From Diospyros lotus (taxonomy: Eukaryota; Streptophyta; Magnoliopsida; Ericales; Ebenaceae), in NCBI RefSeq assembly GCF_014633365.1, contig NC_068350.1, forward strand, positions 13,803,787 through 13,867,786: 64,000 nucleotides of DNA, written 5' to 3'. A program made the position numbers and the translations under genes. This document shows, piece by piece, positions 1 through 13,864 of this stretch; position 1 is the first letter of the stretch, and the number at the start of each line of letters is the position of its first letter. A model generated the notes under the pieces. It was not told the DNA's origin. It searched no databases and saw nothing but the letters and a program-made list of their open reading frames with translations.

Positions 1-1723
1 TTGTCATCATTTATGGTAGATACTTTGCCTTCATCATAAATAGCAACTCCAATGTGAGGGAGCATGTACATTAACAAAATTCAAAACACTTTTTTGCAAC
101 TTCCAATTTGAGTCTATGAAATGACAAGTTAGCACAATCATTGAATCTTTGACTAGATTTCCACAAATTAGTTAGGATTCTAATTCTCTTAATAGTTCAA
201 TAACCCTTTTAACTGGTTTTTTTAATCTCATAACTAGTAAGACAATCATTTTTTTGTTGTTGCACGTGAGATCTTTTGGTAATGGGGCTTTCCACTCTTA
301 ATAAAGCAACTCATACTCGCTGAAGTAAAATGACAACTACTCATGAACCATAGCATATGAAAAAAAAAAATCCCTAATTTTTCCATTGCCATATTTTCCA
401 AGTTTGAACCCCACTACCACTGTCTGTTCTAAGAGTTTTTGGTTGTATCGTAAGGTTTAGTTGTGTCAGTGAAGATACTTGATGCCTTGAACAACAATCC
501 AAATGTCTTCTGTATTGTGTTGTAATCCCATCCTTGTTCTTGGCAAGCTTTAATTTGTTGCATTGCATCTTTTCAGTTACATTAGGGAACTTAAGGTATT
601 CTTGGAAAATAATAGATGAATTCTTCACTTGTAATTTCTTTGTTTTCTAGTTTGACCATCTAATACATTTTCATTGTCAAAGTCGTTCAAATTTGTGTAT
701 TATGGAGTTTTGTTAAATTATATATATATATATATCTCCATTGGTATAGAGTATACTATAATAATAAGAACATATACCTAACAAGTGAGAAGTTGAATGA
801 GAGAAAAGAGAGCTAGTATTTCCATTGCGAGGAAAAGAAAGGGTTGAATGTGAGGTAAACAGAGTTCTATTGAATGAAGTAGAGAGAGGGCAGTGGACAA
901 AGTTGGAAAAAAATGATTGTTAAGTGGTAGTATTGGAAACCAACAAATATAATCAAACAAATGTGTAAATACATGTAAAAACTTAAAAGGGGATAGTCTA
1001 AACACTAAAGTGACTAATGTTGCTGGCCGCCATCAACCGTTGTTGCTGCTATTTAGGTTGCACCAAAACAAAAAGAGAAAATATTTTTGATATGAAATAA
1101 AAATGAGGAAACGATATTTTAAAAAAAATAAAAAACAAAAATGTAAGGAAAAATGTAAATTAAAAAAATATAAGGTTTTTATAAATATAATTTTAATATA
1201 AAAAATTATAAAAAAATAATTTAAATATAATATAAACAAACATAAACAAGGTGCAATCGGCGACTACATAAGGACCAAGCAAGAAGTGATCGATGGCAAC
1301 GATGACAGGGAACAACGACGAGAGTATTGAATATTTTCTCGATCCCTTTAGTCACCAAGACTCGAATCGACGACAACACAAGCACCTGAGCAAGGAACAA
1401 TCCTTGGAAATTGACGACAACAACCGATAAGCATGAGAATGAGAACAACTACGAGAGATTTAAGGTGAGATGATCTTTGGATTCGAAAATTAGGGCTAAA
1501 GAAGGCATGAGTGAAAACTGGAGAGAAAGAAAAGAAGATTAGAAGAATATAATATATATATAAATATATATATTTGCTATTACCATATTCGGTCATTGGA
1601 AACGCGTTTCCAATGGGAAAAGCATTTTGAAAGTTTTTTGTAATTGCAAAATGCTCTCGAAATGTTTCGCAATACAAAAATAACCCAAAAATCATTTCAA
1701 GCCATCTTTAACATTTTTGACAT
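1..1723. other. AT-rich intergenic DNA, no gene seen
   Basis: Open frames here are short, low in complexity and unlike any family I recognise. There is a short TA dinucleotide run near 720-735. I see no element ends with a target-site duplication. Confidence 0.6.
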
Positions 1724-2894
1724 GGTTGTTAAAATCTCGATTTTACTCGTATGATTTTATAATTTATGTGTCAAGAACCTTTAAACGACTCAACGCCCAT
1801 ATAAAATCTAAATTGTAGTAGAATCAGAATGAATCCCGATTCAAACTCAGTAAAATCGATAGAATCCCGAGTTGGATAACAATTTTATCTATTTCAGCTT
1901 TTATACACAAAAGGTTAGAGAGACGGAATTTTTTCCATCTCAACCAACACAGTATTAATTCTGATTCGAGAGATGCCTTCTGCCTCTACGAACCCTTATC
2001 TCTCTCAAACACATTCGTCACAACCTTCCATCATTCCCCCTTGTCACATGGTTGCTCAGTGCTCAATGTTGCCATCGATTCACAACTTTTATTGCTTAGT
2101 GTCGTTATCAATTCACAAACACAAATTGATGTTTCTGTGTTCTCCTGCTTGGTGCCGTTTCTGTGCAACATGAATCGATTCATAACTCCGATTACTTGGT
2201 GTTGCTATCAATTGGGCTTAAAGGGGTATAAAATTTTGCCTATTTCTTCTTTTGTAATTTCTTCATTTGCTTATTCTTTTGCAATTTCTTGGTCAAATTT
2301 GGTGATTACTATCTGCCACAGCTTTATTTGTTTCTTCTTTGTCTACCTTTATTAATTTGATTATTGTTGGTTTCCTTAATTTGAAAGTGAAATTTAAAAG
2401 TGAATTATTGTTGATTTCCTTATGGAATTAAATGTTTATTGGAGTTTTTATTATAATTATTAGTTGTAATGTAGAAGTTTACCAATGTGTGTTATATTTA
2501 TTTATATTAGGTTATAAGTCTTATGACTTATGAGAATTTACATTATATAAACTAATATTCAAAATTTTCATTATATATGAATGAATGATAATAAATGGAC
2601 TTAATATTTAGAAAATTCATATTATTTCATTTTTTTTTTGAAATTGATAAATAAAATTATTTTGAAATAGGCAATATGTATTTCATTCATAATAAGAAAT
2701 AAGGTTGAAATAATTAAGTTATTAATTAATATTAATTTATTTTTTATAAAATTATGTTATTATAAACTTATATTTACATAAATTAAAGGGTATTTTTAAT
2801 TATTTCTAAAATTTTACGATTTTATAATTTAAGTTTACAATTCAATTTTAGGGTCCCTCATTCAATCACAATTAAAATATCAATTTTAACAACC
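1724..2894. mobile_element. possible non-autonomous terminal-inverted-repeat element
   Basis: The left end begins GGTTGTTAAAATC and the right end reads ATTTTAACAACC, so the outer 11 to 13 bases are inverted copies. The interior is AT-rich with no coding region. I cannot find a clear flanking duplication (the 9 bases outside each end differ), and a second shared stretch near each end (GATTTTATAATTTA) is in direct rather than inverted orientation. The borders and the element class are therefore uncertain. Chance similarity in AT-rich DNA is a real alternative. Confidence 0.3.
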
Positions 2895-3004
2895 TTGGTT
2901 TCCGAAAAGAGAAACGTCTCAAAAAAGCCAAAACGACGTCTCTCTAAGCTGTTTCCATGCATCAGGCCACTACCACCATCTATCATCATCATCGTCACCT
3001 CTAG

Positions 3005-6000
3005 TGTAAAGATTCGAAAAAAAAAATTAATTAATTAATTAATTAAATTATATATATAATAAAAAATAAAAATATAAAAGAAAAGGGGGAGGCGCTCGGG
3101 CAGCCCCCCCAACAGAAATTAAACTCTTTCTCTCTCTCTCTTTCTTATTTTTCTCTCTTGCTTCCTCTCGGATTTTCTTCGATTCCAAGCGATCGAACCG
3201 TTCGATCTTCGATCCGACTTCATTTTTATCGTTAAAGCGCCCCCAATCTACAAAGAGGTAAGTATTTCAGCTTGATCTTATCGATTTTTCTTGCTATTTT
3301 CGTGAAATATTTGTTAAGACGTGATGGGGCTTTTGGCTAGATGTTTGAGGTTAGATCTACGAAGATCCGACCGTTGGATTTCTTTGATTTTTGGATATGT
3401 TGGTCGGTTTGCTTGAGGGAGTTGGGTGGCGGTCTTGGATCGCCGGCCAAGGTGGCTGGCGACGTTGGCAGTGTGTTTATCCCTTTTTGGCCGAGAGTTT
3501 GACTCTAGATCTATGAAGATCTAACCATCTGATCTTTCTCATTTTTGGGTATGTTGCTCTCCTTGGTGCTGTGCACCTCGGGGTAGCCTCTGATCGTTGA
3601 AAAAAAGGCCAACAACCGGCAAACGGCAATGGCTAGATTTCGCCCCTATTTTGGCCAAAAATTAATTCTCAGATCTATTAAGATCTGACTGTCCGATGGG
3701 TTTCATTTTAAGATATGTTGTTATTCATGGTGAGGGCTTCGTATCGGTATATTGATCGGCCGTTTTTGGCCGGCCGGTGGTGGTCGCCAGCGGCGGCAGT
3801 TTGTTGGGAAGGAAAAGAAAGAAAGAAAAGAAAAGAAAAAGAATAAAAGGAAAGAAAATAAAAATAAATAAAATATAAGGAAAAAGGAAATGAGGGCTTT
3901 TGGGGTTGGGCATGTCGGGTTAGGTTTTGGCCTAGGATGGCGAGGCCTGATTGGGTTATAGGATGGCCCAATGTGTTGGGCATGACTGACCCAATTGTGG
4001 CAGCCCTTGGGCTGGCCCACTCGGCTTGTTCTCCCTTGTCGCTTGTCCGTGGACCTAGGATGACTTGGTTAGGTTGGCCCTACTCAGGATATCGAGGTTG
4101 GTCTAATTTGGGTTCTCTTTAAGTCTCCTAGAATTGGCAATATGATTGGCAAGTCATTTTGTTGATCGGAGTCCTAAGGACGAAGCCCTATTAGATGACT
4201 CGAGGCCGAGTAAGACTGACCCTGAGTGCGTTCTAGGCTAGCCTATGATGATGACGTGGGTTTATTTCGAATCTTGATTTCTGATGGATTCCTTCTATTC
4301 TGAGGCTAGAATATTGCAATTTATTCCTTTTAAACCATTTATTAAATTATTAATTAATTATTAAGTTTTTAAGAAAATTTATCAATTTAGTTATAAATAT
4401 AAATATATATGTATTTTTGATAAAGGAGGAATTTAGATAAAAAATATATTATCTATATTAAAAGAAAACTAGTTTATGGGTAAATATATATATATATTAT
4501 GTTATTGCAGCCTATAAGTGGGTGTGTAGTTCCACTATACACTTACGCATAGCATGCAAGGCGAGGCATGATGACGTAGTCGATGGCTTAGCTCGACAAA
4601 TTCCATGACGCTAGATATGAATATTGCGTGGGTCAAGGTATAAAATAATCAATTCAGGGTGTTAGGTAATGGTTAGGGTTTTCAGTAATTTCATTTCGTT
4701 GTTACTCTTGTTACCTAAATGTGACCACCCCATTCTATTTATTGTAGGCTCAGATTCTCAAGATTTTGTTTGATCTTCTCCCCAGACTCGGACTTGAGTC
4801 ATCATTTCCCAGGTGAGTAAACAAGATATGTTATGTTTACCTTATATTATGCACGTATATACTGTTTCATTCATAAATATTATAAACTTGTACTGATTTT
4901 TATATGCATAACTCGTACATGATTTTTATATGCGGATCATAGAAAAATACTCTTAAATGTTTCTAACTTGCATGAAATATTTTCATTCTACTCGGAGAGA
5001 CATAAGCTGAAAGATACCCTAATTGATTTCTTGTCTTGAGAATGTGAAATATTGAATGATATGGTGTATTTTAGGCACCACATGAAATGATAAATGATTA
5101 TGACTTATGCATAAATTAGGGTATCATTTGCATTATTATTAGAGGACTATCTAGTAGATTCCCTGGTGACTCACAGCAGGAAAAGATCATGGTACTGTGA
5201 GACTTGGCATGCCAAGGCCATGAGAGACACGGATAGTATGTTTCAGCACTGCTATCACATGGGCCATTATGATGATATTGTGTGATGATGATATATGTGC
5301 CGATATATATACTTGTGTGCATGTGTATATAGGCGTTAGGCCAGTTTCTACTAGTGTGTCCTCAGAATCAGTGCGTGCATCTCATACAAAAGTATAGGGG
5401 ACTTAGGTGGTTAGGGAACAACTTATAGGGGTTGTCTTTAGGCACCTATTTTTCCTACACTATGTTTTTCTTTGAAACCTCAAATTATTTAAATTTATGG
5501 TTCATATTTCCGTTGTTTATACCGTTATTATGTTATTGTACTCATGATGATCATTCTAACATTTTTATTGTATACTCTCCTAGTGGGCATGGCATACCTT
5601 ATACTCGCGAGTCCACAAGACTCACCCCTTTTTATTAAAAATATTTTCAGGAAATTCTCCTTTTTGATTATTGGTCCAGCAGATCTTCTGGTATGATATC
5701 AGACCCCTTTTTGATTCTGGATGTAATATAGGATGCTCTGTGGAGACATACATGTGTTGTAGAGTCTGATGTTTTGTCTTTTATTTTTGTTGGCACATAA
5801 TTGTGCCAAGGGCCTGAGGTACGGGAACAGATATGTATTTATGACAGCAGTGTGATAGATATTTTGTACAGCTGCTGTATATGGAATATTGAGATATTAT
5901 GTTAGAAGGTGAATTGGTATTTTATTCATGTTCTATATCTTGTCAGTAGTATTGTCTTATTCAAATCAAGCTAGAGAAGAGGCTTACTAATCCATTGTGG

Positions 6001-6056
6001 GGCCGCTAGGCCTAGGGATTAGTGTTGGTCATGACATCAGATTTCGGGTCGTGACA
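3005..6056 (+). mobile_element. solo LTR A, long Ty3/gypsy-type LTR
   Basis: The unit starts TGTAAAGATTCGAAA and ends TTTCGGGTCGTGACA, which are inverted copies apart from a few C-to-T or C-to-A changes. It is flanked by the 5-bp duplication TCTAG (3000-3004 and 6057-6061), the signature of integrase-mediated insertion. At about 3.05 kb with no internal domain it is a solo LTR, the usual product of recombination between the two LTRs of one element. It contains a pyrimidine-rich leader-like stretch (3120-3260) followed by a good splice-donor-like site (GAGGTAAGTA). I infer the plus orientation by analogy with the LTR at 52694, which has a similar plan. The family is inferred from end sequences and length. 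Confidence 0.85.
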
Positions 6057-6061
6057 TCTAG

Positions 6062-7041
6062 TCACCTTTACTGGATCTAGTGATGATAGGTCGCAATTTC
6101 AGGTTATGAAAAAGGAGAAACTCACCAAAGAATGGGAAGAAGAAGACAAATGAGAAGAAGAAAAGAAAACAGAACAAAAACACAAAACAATAGTTTAGAA
6201 GGAGAAAAATACAAGAGATGAAAAGAAACATACCATAAGGAGAAATACAAAGGAGTAGCAACAATCCTCGATTTTTAGTTGTCAGTTAATCCGCATAAGA
6301 GGTGGAAGGGCACCAATCGCTAGTGGGTTTAAGAATGCTAGTGGAGTGGAGAGTGGAAAGGGATAGAGATTTAGGGAAAAAACCTTAAATCATATGACGA
6401 TATATATATATATACACTTTTTTTAAATAAACAAATAAACAATTTTTTAAAGAACTTTAAACAAATTATAAACAAAGTTGTTCATGAATATAAACGAGTT
6501 AAACATACTTCTATTTCAAACTTAACTCATTTATTAAATAAGATTTGAATGTTTGATCAAATTTATTAACTTACTTAATAAACTAACATAAACGATCTCA
6601 AACCAAACTTATTCACGAGTTAGTCAACGAATGTGTTAGTTTGTTTACACCCTTACAATTTCAAAAAGTTGGCTAATCAACACGACCTAAAGAACATGTG
6701 AAATTAGTTATAAAATACCATATTGGATCCACTGAAAGTAAATCAAGATTGCTAAGGGGCAAATAGCGTAGTTCAAAAATTTTGAACTTAACCCCAATCC
6801 TGGTGATTGGATCAGAACATTCACATACATAATAAAATAACTCTAACCTTTCAATTTCTGAGTCATTTGCGGATCTGAGCCATCCAAGTGTTCAGCCTCT
6901 AACTCGTGATATACAACATGCATCATTTGGCGAGAAGAGCGGATTAGGAGTGCTAGCTCCTTCTCCTCTTCATGGGTTGTGTATGGAAGAAAAGAACCTT
7001 CTCATTTCAAATTGATGCAGAAAGAAAATGGGAGAAAGTGA
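6062..7041. other. AT-rich intergenic DNA, no gene seen
   Basis: Right flank of solo LTR A. A purine-rich stretch (6100-6260) and a short TA run near 6404 are visible. No coding region or element border can be supported. Confidence 0.5.
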
Positions 7042-8024
7042 ATGACAACCTTTGGTTTTTTTTTTTTTTTTTTCAACTCTTGAAAAACAACACACAAAAA
7101 CCATTCATTAATTTGGGCAATCCCTAAAGGGGTACTTATAGAGGAATAAGGCCTCATAGGGTTTCTTAAAGCCTAATGGATATGGGTCAACCCTTTCCTA
7201 GTGAAAGATTTCTTATGGTAAAATAGCAAAATATAAATCTTACTTTGAAAACTCCAAGATAGATAACTCTACCTTTTAAATGCTATGATCGATTTGGTGT
7301 AAAAACACAACTCCACACCGAGGGAAATTTGATTACCAACTTAAAGAAGTAGCAACCAAAATACTTTCACAACCCAATATGCCTTCCTTGCTACTCTCTT
7401 ATTCTTCTCACTAGAAGAATACTTGTATAATCTTTCAATCCTCAAAACACTCTCAAATTGATCATTTGGATGAAATGGGTGGTGCTCTATTTATATTTGA
7501 GTGTCACCCCTTCCCAAAGGACTTGTCTTTGGAGAAAGGGCACATGGAACCTTCCAAGTAACCACCCATAACCAACTTGGTGTGAAAGGATGTGTGGTTA
7601 CCTTGGTGTAACCACCCATCATGGTGGCCTTTCATCTATAAGAGAGAGAGAGAGATTTATGTGTTGCCATGTGTTAGCACGTAGTTAAGTCACATGTCAA
7701 TTAGCTAATGGTCCATGTAAGTTGTCATGCCATCACCCGATGACATGTCACTGCCACCTCACTTGATGACACGTCACTCAGCTAGTGTCACTCCCCCGAG
7801 CTAGGTCCAACTACCTTGAGTTGACTTAAGCTAGAGTGAGTTAGGTGAACTCGAGTTGAGCTAGAGTTAAGCTAGAGTGAGTTAGCTTAAGCTACTGTGA
7901 GCTATTCAAAACTCATATTGAGCTCTCTCTAGCTATCTTGTGAGCACATTTATGCTAAGCAATTCATGATCCATCTGATCGAGTTTAACTTGTGCGTACA
8001 CAAGTATTCGCTCAAATTCCAACA
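7042..8024 (-). repeat. 3' LTR of copia-A
   Basis: On the minus strand the LTR begins TGTTGGAATTTGAGC at 8024, immediately after a purine tract (GAGTGGGAGC) that fits a polypurine tract next to a 3' LTR. A minus-strand TATA-like motif (ATATAAATAGAG, about 7483-7494) lies inside and fits an LTR promoter. Short imperfect repeats of AAGCTAGAGTGAG occur at 7830-7900. The left border is my estimate, taken from a TGACAACC start before a T run. No target duplication can be tested because the other end of the element is not identified. Confidence 0.5.
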
Positions 8025-9314
8025 GCTCCCACTCGCACATGGTAAACTTGAACCAATCATCACTAACACATCAAGAACACATAAAAGCAAATGCAGACTC
8101 ATACAAGGCACATGGGTCATGACCTTTTGGTGAAAGTTGAGTTTTTATTACTATGCAACTATTAAGTTAGACATAGCAGATTTTCTCAAATCGATGTGAC
8201 CTACCTATCTAAATAGATAGTCGTCAAAATGACTCCCACTATCATTAGCATAATGGTTATAACCATTAAGTTCGCCTAATACCTAAGACTTGTTATTATG
8301 CATGTTTGGCTACTTTCAACCCCTTTTGTGAGTTGAAACTAATTCAAACTCATGAACCATACCAAACAATGAGTACTCATGCTTTAAACTACTATGCAGT
8401 GGAGGCTTGTTTCGCTGAGAAACATATGATCCAGATCAATTCCACATACAAGCGACAACGTATTCAAACAAAGTCTTTCCTTTTGAACTCACTATCTTAC
8501 AACTATGAAGTATTTAATTGCCCAACAAAGAAACCGACAGACCACATGTTCTCATGGTCATAGGTTACCCATCAAAGCAACATAAATAACTCAAAATCAC
8601 AAAATAGTAGTCAATAGTCACTAAAGGCATACAAAAATGAGAAGCTCACACAACATAAGAGATAGGGATCACTCTTAGTTACTTCTTGGTGGTCACTATA
8701 TTAAATGTACACACATGGTATGAGACATGTGCCACGATATCACAAGCCACTTAAATGATTTACTACAAGAACTACCCAAATGCTTCCACTTAAATCATGT
8801 CTAATGGAATTCTACCAAGTGTACTCCCACTCAAAAGAAATGGTCTCGTTCAACTTGGAGCATATTTCAAGATTTGAATTAATAATACCGTGCAGACGCT
8901 AACCAAAACACACATGTTTTGTCTGAACTTCTTTAGGAATTCTAGTCTAGTTCATAGCTTGAGCAACAAATGTGGGGTCCATATATGCTCGGTGAATCAC
9001 ACATCACCTCATCTTGAGGTTCTAACACAGAGAACTCATCAAGGCGACTAGCATACTCAAGATCACATCCACAAATAATGTGACTACCTCGAAGAAGCAT
9101 CTCACGATTGTGTTGGTATTTGAGTAAGTCTCATCCTTAGTTCACAAACTAAGGGCGGATCACCTGTGTGAGAGAGCCAATCCTCAACCTATACTTGACA
9201 TATCCTTTAAGTGTTATGGAATATGCTAATTGTAATAAAAAGAATACATCTACTCATTTCATTAATAAAACAATCTTGAATACAATATGGTTTTCATATT
9301 ACAAGGAAGTCCAA
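8025..9314 (-). other. copia-A region between RNase H and 3' LTR
   Basis: About 1.3 kb lies between the end of the copia-A coding region and its 3' LTR. Open frames are short and unconserved. Most likely it is the 3' untranslated part of the element. Confidence 0.45.
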
Positions 9315-9716
9315 TCATATCCTACGCAGCCCCATTGCTTGAACATGACGAGCAAATAAATCAGGTGGTATAGGCTTAGTTAAAGGATTTGCCACCATAA
9401 CTGTTGTAGGTATATATTTCAAACAAACTTCCTTGAACTCAATTGCATCTCTAACAAAATTATATTTTATCCCAATGTGCTTGGTTTTCCCATGATACTT
9501 TGGATCCTTTGTATAAGCTAAAGTTGCTTGACTATCATAGCATATTGTGATAGGCTCATTCTTGCAAGGCATTATACTTAAATAGGAAATAAAATGACCA
9601 AGCCATATAGCTTCCTGTACGGAAGCAACACTCGCCACAAACTCAACCTCCATGGTGGATAAAGTCGTACAAGTTTGCTTCTTACTACTCCAAGAGATAG
9701 CCCCATTGTTTAGCAT
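9315..9716 (-). pseudogene. copia-A RNase H domain
   Basis: This is the C-terminal RNase H part of a Ty1/copia polyprotein, which would degrade RNA in the RNA-DNA hybrid during reverse transcription. The visible landmarks are SWSSKKQ, the acidic STMEVEF position, a YDSQATLAYTKDP block and a KHIGIKYNFVRD block, in the order usual for copia. The frame ends in a normal C-terminal stop near GLRRI. Upstream the frame is separated from the reverse transcriptase segments by stops and shifts, so the whole is a decayed polyprotein gene. Confidence 0.85.
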
Positions 9717-9986
9717 AAAAATATAACACGATGTAGATTTGTATCTATCCTTATCACCTCCCCAATTAGCATCTGTGTATCCAACAAACTATAGACTACC
9801 ACCTTGGTAGCATAAACAATAATCTTTCGTACCTTTGAGGTAACAAAAAATCCTTTTAATACACTTCCAATGCTGAATTCCAGGGTTGGATTGATACTTG
9901 GCTAATAACCCAACAGCTTGACTTATATCAAGCCGCGTACACATCATGACATACATTAGGCTCCCTATATCACTTGAATATGAAAC

Positions 9987-10908
9987 TTATTCCATTTCAT
10001 GTTTCTCTTGAGGGTTTTGTGGACACATTGCCTCACTAATTTTGGCATTATGGGCAATCGGGGTATTCATAGGTTTAGCATCCTTCATATGGAAGTGTTC
10101 AAGAATCTTGTCTATATAAGTTTCTTGAGATAGAGCTAGCAACTTTGTAGCTCGATTCCTTAGAATCTGAACTCCAAGGATATATGTAGCTTCTCCCATA
10201 TCTTTCATTTCAAAGGTTGATGATAACCATCCTTTGATGACTTTCAAAAACCCTTTGTTATTACTTGCTATAGAATGTCATCTACATATAGTGACATGAC
10301 CACAAATTTGTCCTTGGAATGCAAGACATATACACAATGATTTTCGTCCATCATTTTGAAACCATAGCTCAAAATTGATTGATGGAATTTTAGGTACCAC
10401 TGCCTAAAGCTTGCTTCAGGCCGTATATCGACTTCATTAAGTGACATACCTTTTGTTCTTAACCCTTAACGACATAACCCGTTGGTTGTGTCATATAGAT
10501 TTCGTCACTCAAATCACCATTGAGGAAGGTTGTCTTAACATCCATCTGATATAATTCCATGTCCATATGGGCTACCATTGCAAGTATTACCCTAACAGAG
10601 TTAAACCTGACAACAGGTGAGAAAGTGTCTTGATAATCAACACCTTCTACCTATGTGTACCCCTTGGCAACCAATCGTGCCTTGTACCTATCAATGGAAC
10701 CATCATTTTTTCGCTTGATTCGAAAAACCCATTTGTTCCCAATTGCTTTCCTCCCTCGTGGAAGATCAACCAAGTCCCATACATGGTTATCCCTCATAGA
10801 ATTTAGTTCTTTTTCCATTGCCATTTTCCACTTATCTGAATCAAGACTACTAAGTGCATTCTTAATAGTGCGAGGTTCATCATCCATCTCAGGTGAAACC
10901 ATGTTCAT
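9987..10908 (-). pseudogene. copia-A reverse transcriptase (RVT_2) remnant
   Basis: The N-terminal part (10651-10908) shows the copia RT opening: a KWKMAMEKELNSM block, then HVWDLVDLP, GNKWVFRIKR and RYKARLVAKGYT. A downstream part (9987-10247) shows FEMKDMGEATYILGVQI followed by LSQETYIDKIL. Between them the catalytic region can be followed on the minus strand but is broken by stop codons and frame changes. It is an inactive remnant of the element's DNA polymerase. Confidence 0.85.
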
Positions 10909-10938
10909 TTCATCATTTAGAATCCACCACTTCTTTGG

Positions 10939-12090
10939 TTATCTAAATATTGTTGAAGACCTACGAACACTAAGAGAAGGCTCATGATGCATAGCATCAT
11001 CATGTTGTTCAGGAGGTTGATCATCTGCGACTAATTCTTGATGTTGATCTATTTGATCACTTTCTTGTGTGGGCATATCCTGATAAATATTTTGATCATT
11101 GTTAGTCGCATCTTGGCCAACTTCAATTAGATACTCAACGCTCCTACTCAACCCAACATTCCCAAACATTCCTTGTGGTGTAGGTATGATTGATACATTG
11201 TGATTATCAACTTGTGATTCAGATATTTCATAAAAGGAAATTCCTGTAGTAACATTATCTTTTCTTGGAAACTCGTTTTCCAAGAAAATTGTATCCTTTG
11301 AATCAAATTCAACTCTTTTACTCCATTCCTCTAAATCAGTAAACACATAGCTTTTAGAGTGTTCACAATATCTAAGGAAAACACATTTCTTTCCTTTTGG
11401 TCATAACTTTCCAAATTCAAATTTGGTGTTATGGACATAGGTTGCACAGCCCTAAGGCTTTAGATTGCTCAAATTTGGCTTCTTTTTAGTCCATAACTCA
11501 TAAGGAGTAGAAGATACTAATTTGGAGGGCATCCAATTGAGCACATATGTTGCTGTTAGCAACGCATCTCCCCAATAAGACATATCTAAGTTGGCTTGAG
11601 CCATCATAGATCTCACCATGTCTAAGAGAGTGCAATTCTTCCTTTCGGCTACTCCATTCTGTTGGGGTGTATTAGGAATAGTAAGCTACCTTTCTATTCC
11701 TTTTTGCTCACAAAATCCCTTGAACAAATTAGACAGATACTCACCTCCACGATATGTCCTTAGACATTTGATCGTAGTATTAAGTTGATTCTCAACCAAT
11801 TGCACATATGCCAAGAAGCAACTTATTGCTTCACCTTTAAACTTTAACAAGTACACATGTGTATAGTGAGTATAGTCATCAGTGAATGTGAGGAAATATC
11901 TAAACCCTTATCTAGATATCACATTCAAAGGATCACATATGTCAGAATGTACTAGAGCTAATGGAAACTAAGCTCGGGACCCTTTCCCAAATAGTTTCCT
12001 ACTCATTTTTCCAGCAAGGCAATATTCACATGTAGGAAGAGATACATTTCTCAAAGAACCAAGTAAGCCTTCTTTTGCTAACCTCTTCAT
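10939..12090 (-). pseudogene. copia-A integrase and integrase-RT linker remnant
   Basis: The stretch 10939-11346 is an acidic, low-conservation linker of the kind found between copia integrase and RT (KDTIFLENEFPRKDN near its start). To its right, to about 12090, the minus strand keeps pieces of the integrase core, including a QQNGVAERKN block and a YWGDALLTA block, but in several frames with stops. Integrase would have joined the element cDNA to host DNA. No intact reading frame remains. Confidence 0.7.
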
Positions 12091-12093
12091 TCT

Positions 12094-12780
12094 TTATTCT
12101 CCTACATGTCCTAATCTTGAATGCCATAAATATTCATCTTGCCTTTCAGCTATAAGACAATGAGTGTTTGAATTTTCATTTGAAGAATTCGAAATAAAGA
12201 AACCATCATGTAAGAAACTAGAACCAACAAACTTCTTATTGGAAAATAGGTAAACTTTATTTCCATGAAATATTAATTCAAAACCAAGATCCAAAAGACA
12301 AGATACAAAAATCAAGTTTCTTCTAATCTATGGTACATAAAGTACATCTACTAAATGGAGACAATGTCCATCCTTTATCAAAATTTCACAAATCTCGATT
12401 CCTTGTACTTCAAGTCGTGCATTATTTCCAACATATACCCACTTGGTATTTGGTGGAATCTTCTTGAAATGCATGAACAACTCACGATCTTTTACGATGT
12501 AACTGGTTGGTCTTGAATCCAGAACCCATCCTGAGTTAGAATCAACTATGAAAATACAGGATGCAACTAATGCATCAAACGTAAAAGGAGTAGAGTGTAC
12601 ATTTGGTATAATGCAATCACATGCGAAATGACCCTTTTGGCCATAGCTGAAGCACTTGATTTTCTTGGGATCATTTCCCTTCTTGGGATCTATCATGGTT
12701 TCGGTGATCATTTCGAGGGTTTTAGTATGAATTGAACCTTTTGTTGCCATATAGCATAATTGTCACCATTAACATTAGCC
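12094..12780 (-). pseudogene. copia-A gag, protease and GAG-pre-integrase remnant
   Basis: On the minus strand the order is a gag start (MANVNGDNYAIW, ATG near 12780), then a zinc knuckle (CFSYGQKGHFACDC), a protease-like WVLDSRP block and, at 12094-12315, the pre-integrase motif LWHSRLGHVGE. The second cysteine of the knuckle is Y, and the protease active-site glycine is replaced by R. Only a few dozen codons separate the gag start from the knuckle, so most of the gag body is missing by internal deletion, with a frame change. Confidence 0.75.
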
Positions 12781-13859
12781 ATCTATATGCACATGCACCC
12801 ACTAGCAACTTGTCCATAACTTTTCATTCAAAGCATTATACTAATCAACCAATCAAATAACATACATACTCAATCCAAAAGTATGTTTTTATCATACAAT
12901 CAAAACCTCATATGTATGCATGTGATCAGCGTGTTTAATATAATCTATGAATGAAAATACAACCTTTTTTTTTATATATTTATGATGACAATAGCTTGTT
13001 GTAGATCCAAGGTATGATAATCAGTTATAACTATAGATCAATACCGAGGATAATCAGCCTAGTAATTAATTCCAACAACTAGGGCAACTAGTAATTAATG
13101 CCTCGATTGCCAAATTCCAACAACTAGTGCAACTAGTAATTAATTAAATGGTTTTATCTTAGTCCAACTAAGAACTTAATTAAATAGCCCAAATCCAATT
13201 ATAAGTTTAAATAAAATATTTGGTCCAAATCTAATTTAGCCCAAATATAATATTTAATTTAATATTTGGCCTAAGTACTCTATTTTATTTCCTATTTGCC
13301 ACTCTAACAAATATAAAAAATTATTAAATTAGAAAGTCTTTTCTAATTTAATCAATTGTCATTTTAGGAAACTTTTTCCTTTATGACGACCCCTCATCAA
13401 ATCGACGTCATTACGTCTATTTGTTATTTTTTCTTGAGAACCTACAATGGCACAACTTCTTGCCAAAGTATCCCACTTAGCCATACATCTACTTTTTAAG
13501 CCGATGTATGGTTACCATATAATTCGATCCTCTCGTCAATGTATCTTCTGTGATCTCAAGTCTAGTGATGTGTTGCTTGATTATGATCACATGAGTTTTT
13601 CAATCCTTCAGATATCCTCACTCAATAGAAAATGAATCAATAACTCCTTATTGATCTCTTTCACCATGATCATGGATTTAAAGTGAATATCCATCGAATG
13701 CACCTTAGAGACGTCATCCTCTTTCAAGAGATAGACGAGTTCCATCTTAGTTATGCACCCATCTCAATAAGCCTCATGATATGTCCAACAATCGCTCATG
13801 TGTAGCATTTGTCTAGGCCTATTGTAACGATGTCAAAGCATATTGGTCTTCTTATGAGT
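12781..13859. other. copia-A upstream region, unassigned
   Basis: Probably the leader of copia-A and perhaps part of its 5' LTR or of another LTR. A 30-base segment (AATTCCAACAACTAG and onward) is present twice, at 13068 and 13113. I could not find a primer-binding site or a copy of the LTR seen at 7042-8024. Confidence 0.4.
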
Positions 13860-13864
13860 TGACC

